Below, piece by piece: positions 12,746 to 21,336 of a stretch of DNA of 64,000 bases. The first letter of the stretch is position 1; every line of letters begins with the position of its first letter. The DNA lies in assembly GCF_012843315.1 (NCBI RefSeq), contig NZ_JABAEX010000001.1, positions 186,001-250,000 on the forward strand, written 5' to 3'. Under the pieces are notes generated by a model that had not been told where the DNA came from, did not search any database, and saw nothing but the letters and a program-made list of their open reading frames with translations. The position numbers were made by a program, and so were the translations under genes. This stretch comes from Streptococcus sp. WB01_FAA12. Its GTDB lineage: Bacteria; Bacillota; Bacilli; Lactobacillales; Streptococcaceae.

Positions 12746-13861
12746 ATGAAAATTGTAATTGCACCCGATTCTTTTAAAGAAAGTTTGACGGCAGAAGAGG
12801 TCGCTCAAGCTATAAAAAGAGGATTCCAACAATCGATAGCAGATGTAGAATGTCTGCTTTGCCCTGTAGGTGATGGTGGGGAAGGAACTGTAGACGCTAT
12901 TCGACATTCTCTTGAACTCGAAGAAAAATGGCAAGAGGTTACGGGGCCTTTTGGGCTAAAAGAATCCATGCGCTACTTTCAAAAAGATCAAATAGCGCTC
13001 TTTGAAGTTGCTGACTTGGTTGGTTTAGGAAAGATTCCGCAGGAGAAACGAAATCCCCTCCACATCCAAACTCGTGGTATCGGAGAGTTGATTCGTCACC
13101 TCATAGAACTTGGAATGAAAGAACTCTATATCGGTGTTGGCGGTACCGCAAGTAATGATGGTGGAATTGGTATTGCTGCTGGTATGGGTTATCGCTTTTA
13201 TGATAAGAATGGAAACGAACTACCAGCTTGCGGTCAGACTTTACTTGAGTTTGAATCAGTTTCCAAAGATGACCTATACAGGATTCCAGAAGATGCGAAG
13301 ATTCGCATTCTAGCAGATGTTGAGAGCCCTTTATGTGGTCATCAAGGAGCAACCTATACATTTGGTGGACAAAAAGGCTTAGATCCCAGTTTGTTTGAAA
13401 CTGTAGATTTTGCCATACAGGAGTTTTATGAAAAATTCTCACCTTCAACCCTGCCTCTGAAGGGAGCGGGAGCAGGAGGTGGCATTGCAGCTGGACTCTG
13501 CGCCTTTGCTGAAGCTAGTATTGTATCTGGGATTAACACTTGTTTGGACTTGATAGACTTTGACAAGAAAGTTGAAGATGCTGACTTAGTTATCGTTGGA
13601 GAAGGTAGACTGGACAGTCAAAGCTTTGCTGGGAAAGCTCCCATCGGTGTAGCAAAAAGAACTCCTAATGGAGTTCCAGTTATCGCTATTTGCGGTAGTC
13701 TTTCTGAGGATTTACCTCCCCTACCCTTTGAAAATATACAAGCAGCATTCTCTATCCTAGAGAAAAGTGAGCCTTTAGAAGACAGTCTGAAAAAAGCAAG
13801 TCTCTATTTGGAACATACAGCAGCAAATATTGGTTGTTTATTACAGTTGAGGAAGGATTAG
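12746..13861 (+). CDS. Glycerate kinase (GarK/GlxK family)
   Basis: Phosphorylates D-glycerate to a phosphoglycerate that enters lower glycolysis. 371 residues. The N-terminus [14 protein letters not shown], followed by [10 protein letters not shown], is diagnostic of the family; [11 protein letters not shown] and the C-terminal [14 protein letters not shown] are further conserved blocks. SD GAGGGAA precedes ATG 12746. It is probably co-transcribed with serB, linking two phosphoglycerate/serine-related steps. Its stop overlaps the stop of the convergent gene by 4 bp. Confidence 0.92.
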   Translation: MKIVIAPDSFKESLTAEEVAQAIKRGFQQSIADVECLLCPVGDGGEGTVDAIRHSLELEEKWQEVTGPFGLKESMRYFQKDQIALFEVADLVGLGKIPQEKRNPLHIQTRGIGELIRHLIELGMKELYIGVGGTASNDGGIGIAAGMGYRFYDKNGNELPACGQTLLEFESVSKDDLYRIPEDAKIRILADVESPLCGHQGATYTFGGQKGLDPSLFETVDFAIQEFYEKFSPSTLPLKGAGAGGGIAAGLCAFAEASIVSGINTCLDLIDFDKKVEDADLVIVGEGRLDSQSFAGKAPIGVAKRTPNGVPVIAICGSLSEDLPPLPFENIQAAFSILEKSEPLEDSLKKASLYLEHTAANIGCLLQLRKD

Positions 13862-14304
13862 TCGAACCATTTTTTCCAGATGGATTTTTTAACTGGTTTA
13901 TCTTGTTTAACCTTCCATAGGTTTGGAAAGGCCAGTCGAAGATCCTTTTCATCCACTTGAACAGGTACGTTCGAATGGATAACTAAGCCTAAAGGAGAAG
14001 AAGTGTGATCCTCTGATACGATTGTTGCTTGACTATTGGTTTTCTTAGCTTCTTTTAAGTAGAATACTTGTTTATCAAACTCAATATTTGGCGAAATCTT
14101 CACAAAAAGTACCTCTGTCTTTTCTTGAAAATTTTCCAAAATCGTCAAAAATCCCTTTTGTAACTGAAGGCTATTGGCTGTCTCAATATCCGCATAGCCC
14201 AGAACCCTCTCCTCGAAAGTACCAAGAAAGCGACGCTGCTCATCAGGGTTTAATTTCGGCCCACCATGAGCTTTTTCTAGTAGTTGTTTTGATAAATCTG
14301 TCAT
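13858..14304 (-). CDS. YueI-family (DUF1694) protein
   Basis: 148-residue cytosolic protein resembling the YueI/DUF1694 family of Firmicutes, whose function is unknown. The N-terminus [22 protein letters not shown] and the central [14 protein letters not shown] block are typical. The C-terminal tail is basic ([11 protein letters not shown]). No catalytic motif is visible. It stands alone on the - strand between glycerate kinase and eno and is convergent with the former. The fold is reported to resemble L7Ae-like RNA-binding proteins, but I cannot show that from sequence. Confidence 0.82.
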   Translation of the reverse strand: MTDLSKQLLEKAHGGPKLNPDEQRRFLGTFEERVLGYADIETANSLQLQKGFLTILENFQEKTEVLFVKISPNIEFDKQVFYLKEAKKTNSQATIVSEDHTSSPLGLVIHSNVPVQVDEKDLRLAFPNLWKVKQDKPVKKSIWKKWFD

Positions 14305-14399
14305 AAAATTAGTATATCACAAAACTATGCAAAAACAGACGAAAGAAAGCGATTACTTTATAAAGTTAAGGAAAATTTGCACAAAGATAACGTTTTTCC

Positions 14400-14428
14400 T
14401 TGAAAAACGCTTATTTTTAAGGTATCAT
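14400..14428 (+). promoter_or_regulatory. eno promoter with overlapping cre-like site
   Basis: TTGAAA (14400-14405), 17-bp spacer, TATCAT (14423-14428). A cre-like sequence, GAAAAACGCTTATT (14402-14415), overlaps the -35. It matches about 11 of 14 cre positions, so regulation by CcpA is only a possibility. Confidence 0.7.
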
Positions 14429-14462
14429 AGAGGTGTAAAAAATTTAACTCAAAGGAGAGTAA

Positions 14463-15770
<1,308 letters not shown>

Positions 15771-15842
15771 AATAGCTCAGTGAACTATTTTATCCCGAAC
15801 CTTGAAATTCAACAGTTCGGCCGTTGATTTAACAACGTTTTG

Positions 15843-15875
15843 AGCCCCTCGGATTTTATCCGAAGGGCTTTTTTT
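15843..15875 (+). terminator. Terminator downstream of eno
   Basis: Stem AGCCCCTCGGAT / ATCCGAAGGGCT (one mismatch), 3-nt loop, then TTTTTTT. A smaller AAAATAG...CTATTTT hairpin lies directly after the eno stop (15769-15791). Confidence 0.88.
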
Positions 15876-15882
15876 CTGTTCA

Positions 15883-15900
15883 GGGGGCAAAAAGGGGGCA
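15883..15900 (+). repeat. Tandem GGGGGCA repeat after eno terminator
   Basis: GGGGGCA occurs twice, at 15883-15889 and 15894-15900, separated by AAAA. This unusually G-rich patch in an AT-rich region sits where related genomes, as I recall, carry an integrase gene next to eno, so it may be an attachment-site scar. Confidence 0.35.
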
Positions 15901-15907
15901 GAGTTTA

Positions 15908-15916
15908 TGGTATAAT
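15908..15916 (+). promoter_or_regulatory. Extended -10 promoter of the YkgJ-type gene
   Basis: TGG-TATAAT, about 31 bases before ATG 15947. No clear -35 is present, as is common with extended -10 promoters. Confidence 0.65.
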
Positions 15917-15946
15917 AGACAAAAACACTTGTATTAGAAAGCAATT

Positions 15947-16441
15947 ATGTCTAAAGAAATTGATATTGAGTATTACCACCAGCTAGCTTTGCAAAAGCAG
16001 AAAGAGCATCGTAAAGTGTTAGCAAATCTAAAGAAAAAGCCACCAAAGAATCTAGATACGATTGCGCAGCAGATCCACCAAGAAGTTTTTTCTGAGATTG
16101 ATTGCACCGCCTGCGCTAACTGTTGTAAGACTTTGGGACCAGACTTTAAAGAGGCAGACATCACCCGTATCGCTAAGTATTTTAAGATGAAATTACCGGC
16201 TTTTGAAGCGGAGTTTCTGCAGGTGGATGAAGATGGGGACAAGGTTTTCAAATCCATGCCCTGCCCCTTTCTAGGAGGAGACAATCTCTGCTCAATCTAC
16301 GACGTTCGACCAAAGGCTTGCCGCGAGTTCCCTCATACAGATCGCAAGAAGATTTATCAAATTAATCATCTGACAATTAAAAATACTTTGACCTGCCCAG
16401 CAGCCTATCTCTTTGTTGAGAAATTAAAAGATAAGTTATAA
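15947..16441 (+). CDS. YkgJ-type cysteine cluster protein
   Basis: 164-residue cytosolic protein of the YkgJ/UPF0153 family. An N-terminal basic helix (KQKEHRKVLANLKKKPPK) is followed by the cysteine cluster: CTACANCCKTLG (about 46-57), MPCPFL...CSIYDVRPKACREFP and a final CPAAY. These eight or so cysteines probably bind an Fe-S cluster or zinc. The family's role is not established; in other bacteria members accompany protein-modification or flagellin methylation systems, but nothing here suggests that. It has its own promoter and a weak RBS (GAAAG). Confidence 0.82.
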   Translation: MSKEIDIEYYHQLALQKQKEHRKVLANLKKKPPKNLDTIAQQIHQEVFSEIDCTACANCCKTLGPDFKEADITRIAKYFKMKLPAFEAEFLQVDEDGDKVFKSMPCPFLGGDNLCSIYDVRPKACREFPHTDRKKIYQINHLTIKNTLTCPAAYLFVEKLKDKL

Positions 16442-16476
16442 GGATTTGAACCTTTAAATCTTGTACAAATATTCTA

Positions 16477-16620
16477 GGACGGAAGTATCTTGTATTTGCT
16501 AGAATATAGATAGATTGAACACGGCCTAAAAGCTATGCGAAAAAGACAGAATTTCCTAGGATCAGAAGCTCCAGCGTCAATTTTCCTATTTTCACTTTGA
16601 TTTTAACGTCCTTTGTATCT
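16477..16620. repeat. Dispersed structured intergenic repeat, copy A
   Basis: About 140 bp containing GGACG (16477-16481) and CGTCC (16607-16611), an inner GAAAAAGA... / ...CCTATTTTC pairing, and a CGTCAA-TTTTCCTATTTT core. It also matches copies at 31391-31513 and 31525-31620 at CGTCAA, TCCTATTTT and CTTTGTATC. It resembles the short non-autonomous repeats (RUP, SPRITE type) of mitis-group streptococci, but I cannot assign a named family. Confidence 0.5.
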
Positions 16621-16642
16621 TATGGAGGTAAGAAAAAAGAAT

Positions 16643-17479
16643 ATGATGCATCAATTCAACCAAACCATAGATTATTTGGAGCAGCAGCTGACTGGAGAAG
16701 TGGATATGAAAAGATTTCAGCAGCTATCGGGCTATTCTTACCCTCTTTTTAGCAGGCTCTTTTCTATCCTAGCAGATATGACCTTGGCAGAATATTTGCG
16801 TAATCGCAGGCTGTCCGAAGCTGTGATGGACTTGCGAGACAGCTCTGAGAGGGTCATTGACATAGCGATGAAATACGGCTACGATTCTGCGGATGCTTTT
16901 AGCTCAGCCTTCAAGAAATTCCATGGTGCAACTCCCTCAGAAGTTCGAAATGGAAAACCTTATCGGATCTTTCCTAGACTTCAATTATCCTTAAAAATCA
17001 CAGGAGGAAAGAACATGGATATCAAGATTCAAAAGAAGCCTGCATTTACCGTTGCAGGCGTCCTATTGGAAGCTATTGATAATAGCAAATGCCCGTCTGC
17101 TTGGGAGAATCTCTATAACAATCACAGCTTGGAAAGCCTAGAGAGTCTAGGCAGTGGCCAATCCTTCGGCATCTGTTCGGATGTCAAAGAAGGTGAAATC
17201 ATCAACTACATGGCTGCTTATGATGTGACGGATAAAGCTAAAGCAGAAGAACTAGGTCTGTCCATCAAAGATGTCCCAGCCGCTGAATATGCTATCGTAC
17301 CAGTCAAAGGCCCTATACCAGCTAGCATTCACAATGCTTGGAAATATGTCTTGGAGGTCTTTTTCCCAGAAACTGGCTATCGCCACTCAGGAGCGCTAGA
17401 CTTTGAAGTCTATACTGAAGGAGACATGTCGTCACCAGACTATCAAATGGAACTATGGATACCAGTGATTAAGAACTAG
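16643..17479 (+). CDS. AraC-family regulator with GyrI-like effector domain
   Basis: About 278 residues. The N-terminal double helix-turn-helix of the AraC/XylS type (about 1-105, including LAEYLRNRRLSEAV, DIAMKYGYDSADAFSSAFKKFHG and TPSEVR) is followed by a GyrI-like/BmrR-type ligand-binding domain (about 120-275), as in SoxS/Rob-related and multidrug-sensing regulators. Target and ligand are unknown. I chose ATG 16643, downstream of GGAGG (16624-16628), over an in-frame TTG at 16613 that lies inside the upstream repeat and has no SD. An ATG at 16646 is equally possible. A terminator follows. Confidence 0.85.
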   Translation: MMHQFNQTIDYLEQQLTGEVDMKRFQQLSGYSYPLFSRLFSILADMTLAEYLRNRRLSEAVMDLRDSSERVIDIAMKYGYDSADAFSSAFKKFHGATPSEVRNGKPYRIFPRLQLSLKITGGKNMDIKIQKKPAFTVAGVLLEAIDNSKCPSAWENLYNNHSLESLESLGSGQSFGICSDVKEGEIINYMAAYDVTDKAKAEELGLSIKDVPAAEYAIVPVKGPIPASIHNAWKYVLEVFFPETGYRHSGALDFEVYTEGDMSSPDYQMELWIPVIKN

Positions 17480-17513
17480 ATAATTTTCTGACATTTTATA
17501 AAGATGTAAATCG

Positions 17514-17549
17514 AACTCTGTAGAAGATATCTTTTACAGAGTTTTTTAT
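17514..17549 (+). terminator. Terminator after the AraC-type gene
   Basis: Two 15-base arms beginning AACTCTGTA and ending TACAGAGTT (one G·U), then TTTTTATT. Confidence 0.82.
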
Positions 17550-17629
17550 TCTTGACATTCATGACTATAAATCTCAAATACCCATATTTTTTGTTTGGAT
17601 TTTATGGGGCATGAGAATAGTTTTCTCGG

Positions 17630-17635
17630 TATAAT
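17630..17635 (+). promoter_or_regulatory. -10 element of the C39-like gene
   Basis: TATAAT about 30 bases before the start at 17665. No convincing -35 is seen. Confidence 0.5.
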
Positions 17636-17664
17636 AGACTCATAGAAGATAAGGAGGCATGAAT

Positions 17665-18579
17665 ATGCAGATGTATTTTGGAGATGTGTCACTTTGCTAT
17701 AGCTATTCATTGGCAATGGCACTCGACGCCTATGGTTATGACTTTAAAGCAGAGTTTTTAGAGGCAATTATGGTGATGGGAAATGGCGCTAGTATCGTGA
17801 AGGAAGATGAGCAGCACCCTCTAGTATTCTTTGATAACGGAATGCCAGATCTTTCTATTTCTCATTCTTTAAAAATACTTGGATTTGACTATGAGGACTT
17901 CTATCTAAAGGATGGAGCAGAAGTTGATTTGGAAGAGATAAAAAGAAAGTTGGAAACCTTTCTGTCTAATGGACCTGTCGTACTGGGACCTCTTGATATG
18001 GGGCATCTGACCTACAATCCCAATCACACAATCCTTTATGGTGTGGATCACTTCGTAACCGTGTATGACATTGATGATCAGTACCTCTATTTGCATGATC
18101 CGGCTGGTTTTGCCTGTATGAAGGTTGCTTTTAATGACATTTTAGAAGCTTGGAAGGCGAAAGCTATTGACTATAAGCGTGGAGCATACTCCATGTGGGG
18201 AAATTTTAGGAAGGACAAGAGTCCTAGTCAAACTGAAATCTATCAGGAAACGGCAAGGATTATGAGGGACAGATATCTGGATGGACAAAGTAATGTCTTG
18301 GAATGCTATGCAAAAGCAGTTGCTGAAAATGGCTTAAATACAGAGCAAAAACAATTGCATCAGTATTTTAGCTTTAAACTTGCTGCTGTTCGAAATCTCT
18401 ATCTCAGTAAGTTCTTAAAAGATCATGATACAGAAGGGGCAAGATTAAAAGAAGAATTGGCTACTCTATTTGGTCAAGCCCACCTTTCATGTTTAAAAGA
18501 AGATTACCAAGAACTATCCCACTTGCTCTATCAGATAGCAGAAGTGGATGGTCACTTTAAAGATTTATATGTAAAGTAG
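17665..18579 (+). CDS. C39/BtrH-like papain-fold protein of unknown function
   Basis: 304 residues. The N-terminal half (about 1-165) looks like a C39-peptidase/BtrH-N-like cysteine fold: a Cys-containing helix (LCYSYSLAMALDAYGY), a GVDHFVTVYDID segment with a candidate catalytic His, and LHDPAG with a candidate Asp. The C-terminal half is helical and charged with no recognised domain. No signal peptide or membrane segment is seen. ATG 17665 gives 7-base spacing from AAGGAGG (17651-17657); an in-frame ATG at 17659 would be only 1 base away. It could be a peptidase, an acyltransferase such as BtrH, or inactive. Function is not assigned. Confidence 0.65.
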   Translation: MQMYFGDVSLCYSYSLAMALDAYGYDFKAEFLEAIMVMGNGASIVKEDEQHPLVFFDNGMPDLSISHSLKILGFDYEDFYLKDGAEVDLEEIKRKLETFLSNGPVVLGPLDMGHLTYNPNHTILYGVDHFVTVYDIDDQYLYLHDPAGFACMKVAFNDILEAWKAKAIDYKRGAYSMWGNFRKDKSPSQTEIYQETARIMRDRYLDGQSNVLECYAKAVAENGLNTEQKQLHQYFSFKLAAVRNLYLSKFLKDHDTEGARLKEELATLFGQAHLSCLKEDYQELSHLLYQIAEVDGHFKDLYVK

Positions 18580-18606
18580 TGACTATAAGCATAAAAAATA
18601 GTTAGT

Positions 18607-18642
18607 AAAAGCAGTTGTTCGTAAAATGAAGAACTGCTTTTT
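18607..18642 (+). terminator. Terminator after the C39-like gene
   Basis: Stem AAAAGCAGTT / AACTGCTTTT, followed by TTG. Confidence 0.7.
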
Positions 18643-18647
18643 GATTA

Positions 18648-18656
18648 TGGTATAAT
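18648..18656 (+). promoter_or_regulatory. Extended -10 promoter of the ClbS-like gene
   Basis: TGG-TATAAT immediately after the preceding terminator, 48 bases before ATG 18705. Confidence 0.6.
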
Positions 18657-18704
18657 GAAGTAAGAAAATAGCTTATTCTAATTGAAAATGAAGGGAGAAC
18701 GCCT

Positions 18705-19247
18705 ATGCCTAGACCAAAAACAAAAGAGGAGCTAGTGTTAGCCTCTAAGGAAAATTATGAAAAGCTCAATCACTTTATCTCTAAATTAAGTGAAGAAGAG
18801 CTACAGACTCCTTTTGATTTTTCAAAAGACCAAAAGAAAAAAGAAGCCCACTGGAATAGAGATAAAAATCTGCGGGATGTCCTGATCCATCTCTATGAAT
18901 GGCAGCAGCTGCTTTTGACCTGGGTACATTCCAATCAAAAGGGTCTTGAAAGACCTTTTCTCCCTGAGCCTTATAATTGGAAAACTTATGGGGAAATGAA
19001 TCTCGCTATTTGGAAGAAGCACCAGAAAACGTCTTTAGAAGAAGCGACCAAACTCCTCAATCAATCACATAAAGAGGTTTTAGAGTTGATGGAAGACTTT
19101 AGCAATGACCAACTCTTTACCAAAGGTGTCTATAAGTGGACGGGTGGGACAAGTCTTGGCTCCTACTTTGTTAGTGCCACTTCCAGTCACTATGACTGGG
19201 CTCTAAAAAAACTCAAAGCTCATCAGAAAAATTGTAAGAATAGCTAG
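18705..19247 (+). CDS. ClbS/DfsB-family four-helix bundle protein
   Basis: 180 residues resembling the ClbS/DfsB (DUF1706, DinB-like) family: N-terminal MPRPKTKEELVLAS, the NLRDVLIHLYEWQQLLL helix with a conserved His, FLPEPYNWKTYGEMN, and C-terminal GTSLGSYFVSATSSHYDWA. ClbS itself is a cyclopropane hydrolase giving self-protection from colibactin; most relatives have unknown roles and are not proven to share that activity. SD GGGAG lies before ATG 18705. It is monocistronic; the palindrome array lies just downstream. Confidence 0.82.
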   Translation: MPRPKTKEELVLASKENYEKLNHFISKLSEEELQTPFDFSKDQKKKEAHWNRDKNLRDVLIHLYEWQQLLLTWVHSNQKGLERPFLPEPYNWKTYGEMNLAIWKKHQKTSLEEATKLLNQSHKEVLELMEDFSNDQLFTKGVYKWTGGTSLGSYFVSATSSHYDWALKKLKAHQKNCKNS

Positions 19248-19277
19248 TTGAAGTGCTATTGAAATTCACCAAAAGTT

Positions 19278-19501
19278 CTTCTAAGCTTCGAATCACTACA
19301 TTCTCGTGATTTTTGAGCTATTCTAGCTTTAGAATCCTTCAAAAATTAAAATTTAAGGCTATCATAGACTTAGAATAGCCCTAAAACATTTATTTTAATG
19401 TAATTCTAAACTTAGAATTACATTGATATTAAAGGGATTGAACTATTCTATACATAGAATGCCTTTATTCTGTGAAATTTTGACTATAAACTGGTTCGAA
19501 T
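19278..19501. repeat. Array of palindromes with 41-42 bp period
   Basis: A 16-bp palindrome, ATTCTA-N4-TAGAAT, recurs at 19278 (degenerate), 19320, 19361 (left arm altered), 19403 and 19445, with a right half-site at 19486. Start-to-start distances are 42, 41, 42, 42 and 41. Copies at 19320, 19403 and 19445 are exact. The 19403 copy extends to 12-bp perfect arms (19397-19424), and the 19361 copy has an outer GGCTAT/ATAGCC pairing. The DNA between palindromes is only loosely similar. No ORF is seen. It lies between the ClbS-like gene and a membrane protein gene. Confidence 0.8.
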
Positions 19502-19531
19502 GGCTTTTTTCTGATATAGGATGATAGATAG

Positions 19532-20035
19532 ATGGGGGAAATGATGAACATACAAAAAGAGAAAGTTAGAAAAGAGTTGCTGTCCCTTTGTTTGGGAGAG
19601 CTTACAGCCGTCTTATCCTTTTGGTTTTGTTTTTTTCTTTTGAAAAATCGGCTTGGTGACGTGAATAGTCTAGTAACCATTCTCTATCCTCTGTCTTTAC
19701 TGACATTTATTTTGCTTCAAGGTTCAATCTATTGGGCAATTTTGATTAGAAGGCTGTCGAAACCTCATTTCGGAAGTGGAAGTGTGCCCAAACTATATGG
19801 TTGTTTCAGAATACTAGACCTTGTTTTACTTATTTCAGGCTTTCCTTTTATTGTCTGGAATACACAGAGTTTCCAAGTGGCTATTATAGCCATACTAATA
19901 CAGCTTTTTGCCCTTATCGAATGGATCAATTATTACCTCATACGCCTATCTTATAGTTTGAACCCACTTGTTTTATGGAAACGAATTACCAAGGGAAATC
20001 TTGAAAAGAGTAGAATAGCCAAGGAGTTGGGGTAG
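19532..20035 (+). CDS. Small integral membrane protein, function unknown
   Basis: Up to 167 residues with four likely transmembrane segments: about 15-37 (LSLCLGELTAVLSFWFCFFLL), 46-70, 90-112 and 115-135. The C-terminal tail is basic (KRITKGNLEKSRIAKEL). The charge pattern suggests cytoplasmic ends. No family recognised. Alternative starts are ATG 19541 and 19544, which follow GGGGGA (19534-19539); one of these may be the true start. It begins 30 bases after the last half-site of the palindrome array, so the array could lie in its leader or promoter region. I see no strong promoter. Confidence 0.6.
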   Translation: MGEMMNIQKEKVRKELLSLCLGELTAVLSFWFCFFLLKNRLGDVNSLVTILYPLSLLTFILLQGSIYWAILIRRLSKPHFGSGSVPKLYGCFRILDLVLLISGFPFIVWNTQSFQVAIIAILIQLFALIEWINYYLIRLSYSLNPLVLWKRITKGNLEKSRIAKELG

Positions 20036-20099
20036 GGGAGTGTAGTATTGGAGAGTTTAAGTTATTCAAACAATGTTAACTTCATATTTTCATTTATGC

Positions 20100-20105
20100 T
20101 ATAAT
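20100..20105 (+). promoter_or_regulatory. Probable original promoter (-10) of the HAD gene
   Basis: TATAAT 30 bases before the ATG of the truncated HAD copy at 20136. It probably drove the HAD gene before the island was inserted. Confidence 0.55.
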
Positions 20106-20120
20106 ATTCTTGATGAAACT

Positions 20121-20160
20121 CAGAAAGGAAACTCAATGTTCAATAAATTTCTACTCTTCG
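20121..20160 (+). repeat. Left direct repeat flanking the HNH/ATPase island
   Basis: 36 of 40 bases match 23481-23520. It contains the RBS GAAAGGAAA, an ATG and the first codons of a HAD phosphatase. Confidence 0.8.
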
Positions 20161-20177
20161 AAATTTGTCAAAGTTAA
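20136..20177 (+). pseudogene. Truncated 5' copy of the HAD phosphatase gene
   Basis: Reads M-F-N-K-F-L-L-F-E-I-C-Q-S then TAA, against M-S-Y-K-F-L-L-F-D-L-D-H-T in the intact gene at 23496. Homology ends after about the ninth codon, before the catalytic DxD. It keeps RBS and spacing. I interpret it as the stub of the original gene left at the island junction. Confidence 0.7.
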
Positions 20178-20252
20178 ATGATGCATTGTATTTTATTTAT
20201 TCATAACTGAAATTGCTAGCAATTAAGTTATAGTAAAATTGGAGGAAGTTAA

Positions 20253-20444
20253 ATGATACAGATTGAAAAGTTTGATCCGGATTACGTGAGAGATTGGTGT
20301 GAATCTATATATGGACAAATGAATTTCCCTAAGAAATATAGAGGTGAAGAAACTTTTAAAAAGGACATTTCAAAGTGGATTCGGGAGTATTTAGTCATTG
20401 AAGGGATTAATTGGAGCACAGGTGATGATGTGCTTTTAGAATAG
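20253..20444 (+). CDS. 63-residue N-terminal segment, in frame with the HNH gene
   Basis: Starts at ATG 20253, 7 bases after GGAGG (20241-20245), the only good SD in front of the nuclease. It encodes 63 charged residues (YVRDWCESIYGQMNFPKKYRG region) and stops at TAG 20442-20444. The next codon, 20445, is the ATG of the HNH ORF in the same reading frame. So this is either the first exon-like part of a ~360-residue HNH protein broken by one amber codon, or a small protein coupled to it by termination-reinitiation. No separate family recognised. Confidence 0.6.
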   Translation: MIQIEKFDPDYVRDWCESIYGQMNFPKKYRGEETFKKDISKWIREYLVIEGINWSTGDDVLLE

Positions 20445-21335
20445 ATGCAACTTGAATACGAAGATTTAAATAAAATATTTAAATGGTTTCTGAATGCTAA
20501 AAAAATAGATAGAAAAGATTGGATTTTTCATCCCGAATATAATGGACTTTATTACTTCCAAAAATTTGAATCATTTTTAGTATTATCTTATAATTTTATA
20601 ACAAAAGAGATTAGATATTCTAGAGTAAAGAATTCCAGTTTCATTGTTTGTCCCTATTGTAATAGGAATTTTATCAATTCTACAATGAAAGTTTACAAGT
20701 GCAAAACATGTCAAGATAATTCTGCTGATATGTTTGAGTATTTTTCTGATGAAATATATTTAAAAAGAGAATGCCCAGAAGGCCATGAAATAAATGAGAA
20801 ACATATTGAATTGCTAAATTCATGTCAATTAGATCATTTTTGGTCAAAAATCGATTATCCACTGTTAGCAGTCTGTTTTTATAATTTGGTACCTTGTTGT
20901 GCTTCTTGCAATCTCAAGAAACTGACTAGTGAGTTTAGTATTTCTCCTTATGATTCAAGTATCGAAGTAGATGATCTTTTTAGATTTAATTATGATTTGA
21001 AATCTATTCATCAACCTAGAATCTTGATTGAGAAACAAAAATCAGAGAAGTTTGATTTACTTAAGAAAGACTTCGATAAGATTGGCTTGATAGAGTTATA
21101 TCAAGTTCATTCTGATGTAATTGAAGAATTGTTATGGAAAAAGAAAATTTATTCGAAATCCTATAAGGAAGGGATTAATTCATTATTTCAAAAGAGTGAG
21201 ATGAAGCAACTTACAGAAAGTGAAATCAATCGATTTATAACTGGCGCGTATACTGATTCTAAAGAGTATGGGAAGCGTCCTCTATCTAAATTCGTAACAG
21301 ATATTAGTAGAAATATCGGATTAATAGGTGAATAA
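20445..21335 (+). CDS. HNH endonuclease (PtuB-like) of a putative defence system
   Basis: 296 residues. Zinc knuckle-like pairs C69-P-Y-C72 and C86-K-T-C89 precede the nuclease core L-D130-H131-F...YPLL...N147-L-V-P...C-x2-C155-N, the form seen in HNH proteins of Septu (PtuB) and retron-associated nucleases. Such enzymes cut DNA or tRNA when phage is sensed by the partner ATPase. No SD stands directly before ATG 20445; the upstream in-frame segment (20253-20444) carries it. The gene ends 1 base before the ATPase ATG. The usual Septu order is ptuA-ptuB; here the nuclease comes first. Function is inferred from domains and context. Confidence 0.72.
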   Translation: MQLEYEDLNKIFKWFLNAKKIDRKDWIFHPEYNGLYYFQKFESFLVLSYNFITKEIRYSRVKNSSFIVCPYCNRNFINSTMKVYKCKTCQDNSADMFEYFSDEIYLKRECPEGHEINEKHIELLNSCQLDHFWSKIDYPLLAVCFYNLVPCCASCNLKKLTSEFSISPYDSSIEVDDLFRFNYDLKSIHQPRILIEKQKSEKFDLLKKDFDKIGLIELYQVHSDVIEELLWKKKIYSKSYKEGINSLFQKSEMKQLTESEINRFITGAYTDSKEYGKRPLSKFVTDISRNIGLIGE

Positions 21336-21336
21336 T

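Noticed and set aside
16613-16642. TTG 16613 as start of the AraC-type gene
   Set aside because: It lies within the upstream repeat and before the only good SD (GGAGG 16624-16628).
19278-19501. CRISPR array
   Set aside because: Repeats are short (16 bp), palindromic and variable; intervening DNA is loosely related from unit to unit and no cas genes are nearby.
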